From Topomyia yanbarensis (lineage: Eukaryota; Arthropoda; Insecta; Diptera; Culicidae): a stretch of 64,000 nt of DNA. Shown here piece by piece: positions 44,227 through 55,574 of this stretch. A program made the translations under genes and the position numbers. Numbering within the stretch: the first letter of the stretch is position 1; each line of letters opens with the position of its first letter. The notes under the pieces are model-generated. The model was not told where the DNA came from, ran no database searches, and was given only the letters and a program-made list of their open reading frames with translations. The stretch covers positions 363,808,271-363,872,270 of the forward strand of contig NC_080672.1 of the NCBI RefSeq assembly GCF_030247195.1, in the 5' to 3' direction.

Positions 44227-44430
44227 CAGTTTTACATTTCTTATAAAAGAAAAGCATAGGAATCGCTCAAACTTTCAAGATTTTTTCCTAGGCTCAGAGG
44301 GCCGAGTTTTGTATATCATTCGACTTAGCTCGACGATTTGGGACAATGTCTGTGTATGTATGTAACGGACAAACTCTCATTCGTGTTTCTAAGCAATTGC
44401 TGATCCGATCTTATTCAAATTCAAATGAAA
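44227..44430 (+). repeat. Second copy of the TACATTTCTTA repeat
   Basis: Same orientation as 17106-17350, sharing ACATTTCTTA(C/T)AAAAGAAA, ATCGCTCAAACTTT, GAGGGCCGA, GGGACAATG, TGTATGTATGTA and CCGATCTTA. It is followed directly by the second 9 bp array. Confidence 0.7.
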
Positions 44431-44469
44431 GACCTAGTACCCAGACAGAGCGCTATTTTTTTTGATTCT

Positions 44470-44634
44470 GCATAAAATGCATAAAATGCATAAAATGCAT
44501 AAAATGCATAAAATGCATAAAATGCATAAAATGCATAAAATGCATAAAATGCATAAAATGCATAAAATGCATAAAATGCATAAAATGCATAAAATGCATA
44601 AAATGCATAAAATGCATAAAATGCATAAAATGCG
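44470..44634 (+). repeat. 9 bp array (ATAAAATGC)n, about 18 copies
   Basis: Perfect 9 bp units from about 44470 to 44632, followed by a decayed A-rich zone (44635-44950) of AATAAAAT-, AAATAAAC- and AAAATGAAT-type words. Frames reading (His-Lys-Met)n are by-products. Confidence 0.9.
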
Positions 44635-44950
44635 CAAAAAACAATATAATAAAGAAATTCAATAAAATTAATAAAATAAACAAAATGAAATAAAGGAATA
44701 ATAAGAATAAAACAAATAATTAATGAAATGATCCAAATGATTAAAATGAATTCATAAATAAAATGAGTAAAATAAATACAGTCAATAAAACAAACAAAAA
44801 AACGAATAAAAAATAAATAGATAAAATAAATAAAATGATAAAACTAAGCAGAATAAAGTAAATAAATAAGAAAGCTAAAATATTAATAGATAAAAAGCAA
44901 ATAAAGGAAATTTTAAGGAAACACAAAAGCCGAAAAATTAATCGTAGCAA

Positions 44951-45359
44951 CCCAGCTTTCCGTTGTAAAACGACGATCAGTGAAACGCACTTTTTTCTGT
45001 TAGAGCGTACGAAAGCGAAAAAAATGTTCTGTTCCAGACGAAAGCTCGCCTTCTATGAATCTTTTATTTTTTGTTTTGCACTTATGCACAACACGTAAAG
45101 GTGATTTCGGCAATTATTTCGATATGAATTGAAGGTAAGTAATTACTATTTGTTTAAGGCAAGAGGCTTATCACCCTTTTTTAGATCTAGAAGCATTAGC
45201 GGAGGTGTTAATCTACAATCACCGGTGTTTTAACTCACCTCTGGACTCTACATAAAATTAAGTTATAAAGATCAGATTAATTATATCGATAATATTGGTA
45301 ATATACTTTCAATTTCAAATAAATATATATATAGTTTGCAATACGTTTCATATCAAAAG
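44951..45359. other. No feature recognised
   Basis: AT-rich sequence without supported gene or repeat. Confidence 0.35.
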
Positions 45360-45665
45360 AGCTGGGATCGGGAGGATGCATCAGAGCATCATTCGAACTG
45401 TATCTTGGATTAGAGTACGCGGATCACCTGTCCCTGGTCAGAAAATAGGAATGATTGGAGTGACCATATAATTCTTTTGTTGTTTATATTGTATCTGTAA
45501 GTTTGACGCGCTCTTCTCTTACGAACCATCAAGCAGTGCGTTAACGCGTATTACAAAGTGCGCTATTCAATGGGCTGGAAGGAGATTCCTAGTCCCTGTG
45601 GAGTGCGCATAAGAATTTTTGCTTATGGATCCAACCTATTTTGGCCCTGAAAACAACTACAAATG
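45360..45665 (+). repeat. Diverged repeat, inverted partner of 54885-55200
   Basis: It aligns with the reverse complement of 54885-55200 over ~300 bp: GATGCATCAGAGCATCAT, ACTGTATCTTGGATTA, GCGCTCTTCTC, GTGCGTTAACG, GCGCTATTCAA, GGAAGGAGATTC, CTGTGGAGTGCGCATAAGAA. Some protein-level similarity persists (WKEI...CGVRIR...AY). The family is unidentified; it may be a decayed gene segment or an element. Confidence 0.65.
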
Positions 45666-46618
45666 AAAGTCTGTACTGGCATAATTTTATCCTTGCTGTA
45701 AAAAGCAAATGCAGCCATCCAGGCATAATCCTTACACTGATGGTGGCTTCAATATATCACATCACATCATACACTACAGCAATCAAAACAATACTTTTGT
45801 TTCCAGCAAACAGGAAAGAATCACCAGTATGGTAAGACTAAAACATAAACTGCAATTTCATTTATAAGTAATCAATTATTTCAAGTTGTTCAACTGATTG
45901 CAAAGATTTTATTTTCATTTGCACATAAAGTTTGACTCGAGACAATGCAAGGGTTCATGTGAAACTAGTCAGATAGCGTCCATGATCTAGATACCTAGTT
46001 AGAATTCTTTCGGATCAGTAAAATATAAGGAATTGCGTTTCGAGTAGTTTTTTCGATAAAGTGAGGTTTGGCATGCCTATGAGGTGATAATTGTATTGTT
46101 ACGGTGAGAATAGATTCCCAGCATAGAACATTTGTTTATATTTATACCATAAATAGAGATATTTCTGCCAAATAAGCATTATATAGATGTGTAAAAAACA
46201 GTTCATTGATACTTTACTCTGAGGTTAATTTAAAAATTGTTCGAAAAATAGTGCGGGCCTCTCCCTAATAGACTCATTACCCTATATGAAAACCCATCTA
46301 AATAATTACCCTTTAGATTTGCTTTTTCTCTCTATCGGGGCAAACTTCATTATTCTTGCTGATTCTTTTGATCGAAAACTGAAATATCGTTCCGAAAATT
46401 TGGTAATTGCATAAACTAAGGCGATTTAATAGAACACTTTTGTGAAATCCAGATAGAAAACAAAACAACTTACATGTTCGCGGTGCACTCTAACCCTTAT
46501 TGTGGTTCATTATGCCCCGTTGTTATGGTACATTTTACCCTCACACTGGTGTGTATTGGCCCTCCTATATTTTAAATAGTAATTTGAAGCGATTTTGTAA
46601 AATCGAAAATATTTCATG
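45666..46618. other. No gene recognised
   Basis: AT-rich sequence, no supported coding region or repeat family. Confidence 0.35.
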
Positions 46619-47333
46619 TACCGTAAAACGGGGGAATATTGATGAATTTTATTACAGTTTTTTGAATGATTTTCTTCAAATCAGGTAACTGTTTACATTT
46701 TTAAAAAAGTACTGGTACCCATAGATTGAAAACGTTCAAACTGTTTTGTAATTTATATAATTTTACTATAAAAATAAAATAAATTTGTTGTAAATTTTCA
46801 TTCGTGCTAAATATGTGTATCGAAATAAGATATAACGCTCCAAATGTTGTGTAAATTGCATATCTGCAGGCGATTTTATGGCCCGCTATTGTGTCGTCTC
46901 GTAAGAAAGCAAAATTGCCTATAAAGGTACGGCCGACTTTTATTGAACTTTTTCGGGAAAATAGTCGACATGAAATAGTTAGCAGTAAAAATCCAGATTT
47001 TTTAGATAAATGATTGGATAAAAATATTTACGGTTTCTAAAAAAGTGATTAGTTCAGTTGAAGTTGATTGATTTAATTAATATACTAGGAATTGTTGACA
47101 CAGATTGAAACGATGTGTGAAAGTTGTATCATTTTCAATTTTAATTTATGTTCATAAAAGGTACATCAAATGACAAAATAATCGGTACCGGTAGATGCTG
47201 AACATGTTTAGAACATGGTTTGTATTTTATTTCGATGATTTTGTTAGAGGGAATCATCTTATCGCACGTTACTGAAAAAGGTCTCATTTGATCAAACTTA
47301 CTCCGGTGATCAAAGATACCCCGTTTTACGGTA
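46619..47333. mobile_element. 715 bp TIR element with TACCGTAAAACGGGG ends
   Basis: TACCGTAAAACGGGG at 46619-46633 and its exact reverse complement at 47319-47333 define 15 bp perfect termini; the outer TA may be the duplicated target, suggesting a Tc1/mariner-type element. The interior is AT-rich without transposase, so it is non-autonomous. Confidence 0.7.
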
Positions 47334-47686
47334 TATGAATATTTTGTAATACGTTATGATTGCGATTGCAGAGGAAAATGGTGGTTAAAGGATATCGTTT
47401 TTCAAATTCTCCCGATAAATATTTTACAACTAAACTATGATAATAATTCCTTAGGGGGGTGCGTTTTACTCCATCTTCCCCTAACGATATTGGCGATATA
47501 TGCATTACTGGAATTAATAACGTCTTTGTAAATTCTGGAAGTTTACTAACTGACTGAGTTCTCACTTGTGTTGCCAAATTCTACATGGGCATCTCGGATC
47601 TCACTTATCATAGTCAAACCATAGTGGCTCCAGGAGGAAGTAATATGACACCTTTCCTGTTTATGCTGTTTCTCAGTATCAATTGA

Positions 47687-47841
47687 AGGGGAGGGAATGT
47701 CGTACCTGTTAAGTCGATTGCTTTGTACGCAGTTCACCTGGTTTGAATCCGCAACCCCACACACGCGGTAAGAGGTTTTTCTAACCTTAAGATGTGAATA
47801 ACCCCAAGGTTAGAGCTTCTATAATCAAATAATAATAAAAA
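47687..47841 (+). mobile_element. tRNA-derived SINE, copy 2
   Basis: Aligns with 39391-39558: TCGATTGC(C/T)TTGTACGCAG, a diverged box B (GGTTTGAATCC at 47740-47750), GCAACCCCACACA, TTTTTCTAACC, CCCAAGGTTAGAGCTTCTATAAT and an A/AAT tail. More diverged than copy 1, hence probably older. Confidence 0.8.
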
Positions 47842-50800
47842 TAGATCATTTGGATATATTCGTTAGTTGGCGTTGCATTGCGAAATGCAAAGTTGTAACA
47901 CCACAAAGTCAGACGGACATATTCCGAACGAAAAACTAAAGTGACTTTACTTTTGTCCGGACATGCCGCAGACTCAGGTAATTCGCATTTAATGTCAAAA
48001 TATCCTGACTCCTGTGTGTAGAAGACAAAAGGTTAAGTCACCGGGAAACTCTAATCTTGCTCACATGAAACTATTCTACGCTTTTCTAAACTTTCTTCCT
48101 TCATCTCCTCGCTCTTCCTTGAGTACTATAACTCTTAATATTGAAAAATATTTCAGTCCCCTGCTAATTAAATATCGTTACAACATATAAAATAAATAAA
48201 TAACATAAATAAAACGCAAGAGATAAATTTGTTTATCAATTAAAAAACCGTTTTTTTTTACTTTTTGAAAGTTGGTATACACACGTCTGAAAAAGTGGAT
48301 GGTAGAACTAGTAATAAGCCTGTCAATACTTCCATTCTATTATTTTCCTCCTTCTCCATTGCATACCGAGAATTTTTAAATTAGGAGCTTATTTCATCTT
48401 GTAATTTTACAAAACAGCTAAATAAACTTTTTAAATGCTAAATTAGCATAACTTTGCATGTTAATTGAGAGCTAATAACACTTTAGCATGGACACTTTTG
48501 TTTGAGTCTCGGGTTTTTGTTCATATACCTAAAAAGTGCATAAGTTTAATTGTGAATTTATACTCATTGCGGAAATGAATTCAGGGACTAACCTTTCATG
48601 CTCCATATTATTTTTCTTCAATTTGTTGATGCATAAGTTTTTAGGAATATCGGAAGTAATGATGCTTTTTATTCATTTAATGAAAAATTTATGGCCGTAA
48701 ATCCAATATTTGAGCATGCTTTTTAAATGGGAAGGAAGGGGCTGAAACGGATCGCTCTTATCACATTTGGTAGCTTACTTTAGAGAGATTTTAAATTGAT
48801 CTTTCGTAAATCTGCCCTAAAATTTGTTTTGTTGATTAGCCATTTTGTTTCCTTGATTGACTATAGAAAGGGTTAGGTATTAAGTGGTATAAAGAATATC
48901 GCTATAGTTTTTATTATTATTCAGCTCGCAAATTTTTGAGTGCTTAGAACAATTTTGAAATACATATAACAAAAATGTTAAAATGTGATGCTTTCGATCC
49001 TTTTAAATCTGATACCGCATTATTCATTATTCACGCCTTAATCAGGCTAAGAAGAAAAATGATTTGAGTGACGATTGTGTTTAATTTATATTGATTTTTT
49101 CAATCTTTTTATTTCTATCCTGGAGTGCCATTTCGGCCAAATATGTTGATAGTTTCATTATTTTGAAATCTGTTCGAGGTAGAGTATCTTCGACAAAGTT
49201 TCTTATCATATAGCTTACTATGCTTTTGACAATGACGATTTCCTGTCTCTATTTAATCGAACAATAAATTTCGAATCTAACTTTTAGGGATATTTTCCAT
49301 TAAAACTCGATTATAAAATGCGTTCTCTCGACAACAAGTCTATTTGGAAACGTTCAGATCGATCCGAAGTTTTTATGTTAGACAAGTTGTAGGAGTGTTC
49401 TACTAAATAAATGCATCGAAAATGCAAAATTCATTTTCATAAAGAATGCGTTTAATTGCTTGCCAACTCAGTATGATATTAATCCTACATTTGTTGAATA
49501 AGATTATGTCGGAAATGGATTCAGGGACCCAAAATCATGAAAAAAATTATCAGATAAATAATAATATACCTGTTGAGTCTTTGCCAACTTTTGTACGTCA
49601 CGGTTCGAAGAATAGACATAACGAACAAATTTACGCTAGTTGCTGCAGTTATATGCTTATGATTGTGAAAAGCATCCGTCAAATATAACATGGCGTCATT
49701 TGATCGCCAATCATTTGATAACTACCGATCTTCGGTTCCTAATTCTACAACATAAAATATGTAAAATTGCAGGAACAGATAAAAAATATGACGCACACAG
49801 TGGCTTGAATTCATCTACTAAACAAAATCGACTAAGTAGAAAGGTTACACTGACCCGCAAATTTATTTGAATTCTTACAATTTGCTTTTCTAATGTTTTG
49901 AAATTGAAAAATTGGGAAAATATTTAAATGGTTTCTGATTTCGGTTCCTGTCAATATTTATAATCTAAATTGCACAAATAGTATAAGTAAATCTTCTCTT
50001 CTTTGATTTAAATCATCGCTCACTTCTTATAATCGAATTGAAATCAAAATAAAATCCCATTAAACAGATATTTCATTAAAACAATAAGTGCTGTTCTACA
50101 GCAAATTGTAAAAAATGAGTTACACTGTATTAACATCTTAACAGCCGAACAGAAAATCGTATTAATCATGATAGTTTGTCCGTACCTCGATTCAAGAACT
50201 CTGGTAGGATGTTGCACAAATTTTTGAACGAAATTCTATGTTACCCGATTCTGACAAAATTAATTGAAATCATTCAAACATTATGATTAATTCCAAATCA
50301 ATCAAACAGGTTTTCAAAATCATTGTATTAAAAATCAGATCGTTGTGATGTCCAGCAAATTTCCACCTATCCAATACCTCAAATATATCAGAGATTTGTT
50401 GACTGCTTGATGCGATTTTTTTTCTTTACCTCAGTGAGAAAACGATACAATAGTGGTTAGTCTCGGTCATTCTCGAACGACGCATCCCAAACAATTACCG
50501 CCATTGATACATCGTCAACACGTTCTCGAGCGTTGGCGGAGTTGGAAAACAGTTACACTCACTCACCTTTGCGGCAATCAAACTGAAATAGCTGCAATCC
50601 TCATTGTGTCACACAGTTTTCAGCAGAGTACAGTCAAAATATGTACGGTTAACCTCACGTCTCACAGACTCACGATCAGCTGGGACAGAGTGTGGGATAT
50701 TCTCTCGTGTGCTCTCATCGGTGTCTATATTGGGTAGGGTGGCTCAAAATGCGATTCGTGCTCTGCTTAGAAATGGTACACATTTTAATCAATAGTCGAT

Positions 50801-50949
50801 CTTTCTAGAGATTAACAGAATCTCTAATGTAAAGCAGTTCTTCCTATAAATGATGAAATAATCCTGAAACAGCTTACTATCCGTTCTTTATCAGACTGAT
50901 TTTTTTAATGGCACTCTAGAGCATCAAGCACTGACCTATTTGTTGGTTC
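47842..50949. other. No gene recognised; one stem-loop module
   Basis: Contains a possible remote relative of the 37617 repeat (about 47990-48150), a CTTCGACAAAG module at 49186-49235 whose downstream flank resembles 18755-18860 (ATAAATTTCGAATCTAACTT), and a less AT-rich stretch at 50440-50740 with no clear exon. Other parts show nothing I can support. Confidence 0.35.
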
Positions 50950-51371
50950 TACCCGAATAGAAATGTACAGTAACACAACAATGATTTTCACTGTGACAGT
51001 ACGGTAATTTTACAATAATTTACAGTAAGTTTTAGTGTTATGCTACAATACAAAAACAATAAACTTTAACGTTTTTACAGTAAATTTCAATGTAAAATAG
51101 ACTTTTACAGTGAAAGAGGGGGGTGGTTATGTATCTTAACATTTAAAAAATCAATTTTTCTCCATACATTTTTTCTCGAAAACAGTAAAATTTAATGTGA
51201 ATGCACTGTATCAGTTTTTTGCTGAACAGTGAAATTTGTTGTTACATGAAATTTTATTGTAAATCTACTGTGAGAACTTGGCATCGAACAATGTTGAAAC
51301 AGTAATAACTATAATATTTATTGTTTTATGATTGTTTGTAGGGTAAATGCTATTGTAAAATTCTATCCGGG
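50950..51371. mobile_element. 422 bp MITE with TACCCG ends
   Basis: The left end TACCCGAATAGAAATGTACA matches the reverse complement of the right end, TACCCGGATAGAATTTTACA, at 17 of 20 positions. TTC flanks both sides (50947-50949 and 51372-51374), a possible 3 bp target duplication. The interior repeats ACAGTAA/TTACTGT words and has no coding potential. Confidence 0.7.
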
Positions 51372-51509
51372 TATTCTTCCAAGGTCGAAGTATTCATTAT
51401 TTTTAGAAAAAAATCAAATTGTTAACCTCTTTATTTTTTACATTTCTTAGAAAAGAAATGAATGTGTGTGGGATTTTTAGAGAGCAGAAAAATTGTTCAA
51501 AATCCAACT

Positions 51510-51650
51510 CAACTCAGGGAACGGGTTTGGGCAGCCACCTGACTCGCTAGACGCTCTTGCACGGAGCCTGATCTCTCCCCTGTACTACCCTACAGCATTA
51601 CTTCTGGGAGGGGTTTTTATGTGCAGAGCACACACTCTAATTCAACTACT
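51510..51650 (-). repeat. Fragment resembling an R1-clade 3' UTR
   Basis: The sequence CATTACTTCTGGGAGGGG with neighbouring ACTACC and CACTCTAATTC resembles 27540-27600 in the 3' UTR of the R1-like element (CATTACTTCTGGGGGGATGG, CTCTCACTC), in the same orientation. It is short and diverged; no coding remnant. Confidence 0.4.
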
Positions 51651-51655
51651 TAAGG

Positions 51656-52256
51656 TACACCGGGGCAAGTTGAAACGGGTTTTTTAAAGTTGAAATTTGA
51701 ACTTCCCTAATGAAATTATACAATAAACAATTTCCAATCTGCTAGGGGTGTATATTAGAATATTCTGTTTATTGATAAAAAATAAACATTTATACACAGA
51801 AAAAAGTATTTTGTAATTTTAAGTTTATTTTTATGCACATATTTGGAGCATGAATATAAATGTTAAATTAAGGTTCACCACAAATATACATGACTTATCG
51901 TGCTTTCTTCAGCGAATTTTATTATAATTTTACACGTGGATTGAAATTTACAGTTCCTTTAAAAGAAAAACCAACTCACTTCAATGTATTTTTATTCGAA
52001 TATTGCTGTAAAATGAATGACAATATTACGCGAATGAAAGTGTAAAATTGTATGGTTTTTGATGCTCCAATTGAGTGCATTGATTTTAACGTAATTTTCA
52101 ATCAAATTTTTGATTCAATCGTTGTATGTTTACATTCGTATTGATTTACATGTCGTTTAAATTTAATTATTTTTTGGTGTGTACATCTAGTTAAGAAATA
52201 TAGTGGTTATTGAAAATTCCAATTTTCTAGTGCTTTGTTTCAGCTTGCCCCTCGTA
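51656..52256. mobile_element. MITE with TACACCGGGGCAAGTTGAAAC-type ends
   Basis: The left end at 51656 and the reverse complement of the right end at 52256 (TACGAGGGGCAAGCTGAAAC) are clearly related. The outer TA is consistent with a TA target. The ~600 bp interior is AT-rich and non-coding. Confidence 0.65.
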
Positions 52257-53341
52257 GCGGGGTAAGTTGAAATAATATGATTTCATGAGTTGAAGGTTTG
52301 GCCTTTGTACCAATCGCTGCATAATACACATGTTTGATGTAATCGTAAATGCTAGGAGCTGCTCCGCGAGTTTGGCGGAAGGGTACACACAGCATCGACC
52401 ATAAATCGTTAAGAGTCTAAAATTCTGAGCAATATGATAAAAATTTAAGTCATCTTTTAATTAATGTTCTTTTGTTTTATAAAGATATTCAAAAAACTGC
52501 GTAAAACTTTAAGAAGCTACGGTTGGATGAAGTTTCTCAAATGTAGGTGTATGTAGAAATTATTCAATAGTGTAAAAAAATTATATGTTTATTATTTTGA
52601 TACATTTTTTCCGATAAGTTTCATAAATCATTGAGCTTATTTATTTAATTGATGATACAGAATACAATAGTTTTTTTTATAAATACCAGCAAATAAAAGT
52701 ATCAGGATACAAAAAATGCATAACAACAATAATAAATTAAATCCCTATATCCTACCTAGTAGAACTCTGAAATATTGACATCCCCGAGTGAGCTTGAAAG
52801 AGGAACTAAAGAAAAACTACCCTCGACACACTGAAGGATATGCTTCGGTTGTTTGCTTTGTCGTTCAATCGTGCGTCGTAGCACATCCATTCATTTATTT
52901 TCGGTTCCGATTCAATTTCAGTTGCAAACTGAATTTTGATTCTATGCTGACTATGAGTTATCGAGCAAAATATATCAAGCATAGATTAAATACTTCATTT
53001 ATGCTCGAAAATATAAAAGATGTCACTTTCTGCCCACATATAACAAATGAATGCGTCGGTTGGTGAATGAATGCATATTTTCCCTACACTGAAGGGATTC
53101 GATTCAGCGTGAAACTTCAGTTAGTTTGGAAGTGAATGTGTGAAAGAGGCGTTGAAACTGAATGCTGGTTTCGGTAAATTCACACAGTAAGTATGTAACT
53201 ACTTGTTATTAAATTGTAAAAGAAATATTTAGTCGGCTTCCTGCTGTATTAGCGGATGATAACGGATGCTAAAACAATTTGATCAATCCCAAATTGAAGA
53301 TTATTGAATTATTACTATCGTTCCAACTTGCCCCTCTGTAT
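52255..53341. mobile_element. Adjacent related TIR element sharing one TA
   Basis: It starts TAGCGGGGTAAGTTGAAA at 52255, and the reverse complement of its right end at 53341 is TACAGAGGGGCAAGTTGGAA. The TA at 52255-52256 is shared with the preceding element. No transposase recognised. Confidence 0.5.
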
Positions 53342-53384
53342 GTATTTTTATTTGCTCCAATGGGTGTCCAAATAAGGGGTATTG

Positions 53385-54838
53385 TACGTCCAATACTGTC
53401 ATACGGATGCCTTGTGTGGTGGCAGAGGAGAGAGTTGATGACGGTCCAGTCAAAGCTAAACCATGTGCAAAGAATGGTAATAATGGCGTTGACTGGTACT
53501 TTCACCACAACTCCGAGTACTGCTGTTGAGGCACTTCGAAATATCAATCTATTACACGTACACTTCAAACAAGAAGCACTATCATGTGCATAAAGACTGC
53601 AGGTTACTGGGCTTTGGAACAGTAACCATGTTGATCTTGCTGCCAGTCATACACGACTGTGGTCACCAATAGATACCTGGGGTAAATATATTCATGCTCA
53701 CAGCGATATTACACTCACATGTAGTTTTCCTTATAGGACATTCCATATGAAGGTTCCCTTTCGAGAGGAATGGTTGTCTGGCTATGTGGAGAGACAACAA
53801 CAACCGCAAGTGGTCTGATACACTGACGGTTCTGTGATGGGGGGAAGTGCTGGTGTCTACTGTCGTGAAATTCGATCGGAACAGTCTCACTCGCTAGGTA
53901 GATATACTATGTTCCAGGCAGGAATCTTCACGATTATGTGCGGGGTACAATAAGCCCTTCAACAGAGCTTGTCCGGCAAAGTTATAAACTTCTGCTCCGA
54001 TAGTCAGGCTGCAAACAAGGCCTTTGACTCAGACAAATCACGGTCCATGCTAGTGAACACATGCCGAACCCAAATCTGACCCAATTTGATGAACTAAGCA
54101 TTGTCAACACTATCTTGTCTGGGTGGGAAATAAATTATCTGACCAATTGATTAGGGCAGGTGCAGCGATTGACTTCGTTGATCCTGAGCCCGTCCTGCCA
54201 ACTTCGACGAGTTCCATTAGAGATAATATACGGTCCTGATCTTCGTCCGAGCATCGCATTTATTGGAGAAATCTACAAACATGCCGCCAAACAAAGGCGT
54301 TTCTAGACCAACCTACGAAAAATGTATTAGATTCGAAAAATCTACTACATTTTTCGAAACTTCACTGCGGCATGCTGACCAGGGCTTTAGTTGGCCACTG
54401 CAAATTCAATTATCATATGGTAACTATTCAGCGCGTTGAATCATTTTTATGTGATATTTGTGAATCCGACTACGGAACCTCATATCATCTGATATGCAAC
54501 TGCCCAGTAGTAGAGCAATTGCGATATCGAGTTTTCGGCCGTCCTTACATAGACGACACCGTTTTTGCACGACTGAAACTCAGAGGCGATGTGGTAAGGG
54601 GCTTTAGGCTTACCTGCAGGTGATGGTAATTATTTGTGAGTTTAATTTACCTGCTGTTTGTTTCAGTGCTGTTATTTTTCCCACCCTTCCAATTATACTT
54701 CCTCATTCTTCCTTCTCCGTTCCTTCTGCTCCGGAAATGATGCGAAGACACGGCTAGGTAAAAATCCTCGACAACATACGGGCAACGTGCCATTCTGATT
54801 GTTGATTCCTGGAGATAAGGAAAATATGATGATGATAT
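53385..54838 (+). pseudogene. Decayed LOA/Lian-like non-LTR element, 3' part with RNase H
   Basis: The relic begins in the C-terminal reverse transcriptase region (GIVRPILSYGCLVWW). It continues into an RNase H domain with YTDGSVMGG (near 53820) and FCSDSQAANKAF (near 53994). The residue expected to be catalytic Glu in the QAE-type motif reads Gly (FQAGIF), and in-frame stops precede TDGS and interrupt the middle. The last part is back in an open frame (54372-54623) with LTRALVGHCKFNYH and CDICESDYGTSYHLICNC, a CX2CX8HX4C zinc motif. A 3' UTR follows, ending at a short GATGATGAT tract (about 54828). RNase H plus this C-terminal signature suggests the LOA clade; the Lian-like label is from memory of mosquito elements. 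Frameshifts and stops rule out activity. Confidence 0.8.
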
Positions 54839-54884
54839 ATTGAACCCACCATCAGCAAATCCGAATGTTACTAGTAAACAGCTT

Positions 54885-55200
54885 TCAATTTATCGCTGTA
54901 TGAAGGGCCAAAAGAGTTAGAGCATAAGCAGATTTTCTTATGCGTACTCCACAGTGACAAAGAATCTCCTTCCAACAATAAATTCCAGACGTTTGAATAG
55001 CGGCATTTGCAATACTCGTTAAGGCACTGCCTGGTAGTTTGCGTGAGAAGAGCGCAACAAACTTACCGTGCCGTGACAAATAAGATATATTAGCAATAAC
55101 TACATAATTCTGAAAAAATGAAGAAGTTAGTGCAGTTACCTTAATCCATGACACAGTTTGTATGATGCCCTGATGCACCTTCCCCGCCCAAATAATGAAA
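54885..55200 (-). repeat. Diverged repeat, inverted partner of 45360-45665
   Basis: On the - strand this copy keeps a 109-codon frame from 55214 containing WKEILCHCGVRIRKSAY. The similar segment in the 45 kb copy is broken by stops. Whether it derives from a gene is uncertain. No membrane, signal or catalytic motif is identified. Confidence 0.6.
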
Positions 55201-55574
55201 TGAATAAATGTCACGGAAAAAGTGCATATAACGAATGTAGTAAATATAGTAAAATTTTGTGAAAATAAAAGTAATGAAATGCTTAGAAGGAATAAAATGT
55301 AATATACTACAAACTAATAAAAATCGTGGATATAGCAAATATAATGTTTAATGATCGAAGGATTAAACCTCAGTCCGGCCTTAACGGTTGAAATCTACAG
55401 CAAACCTATTCCGGAATTGGGTTGTAATTCAGAATGGATTCTATGTGGACTTCAGCTCAAATCCATCAACCGATTCCGATTCTATTGGTTCCACAATCAG
55501 CTTTGGAATCCATACTGAATCCATTCAGGACCCCGAATCGAGTTGACCGGGTACCAGCATCTTGATGAACTCCA

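Noticed and set aside
44453..44683. (HKM)n and (HFM)n / (ILC)n frames
   Set aside because: By-products of the (ATAAAATGC)n array.
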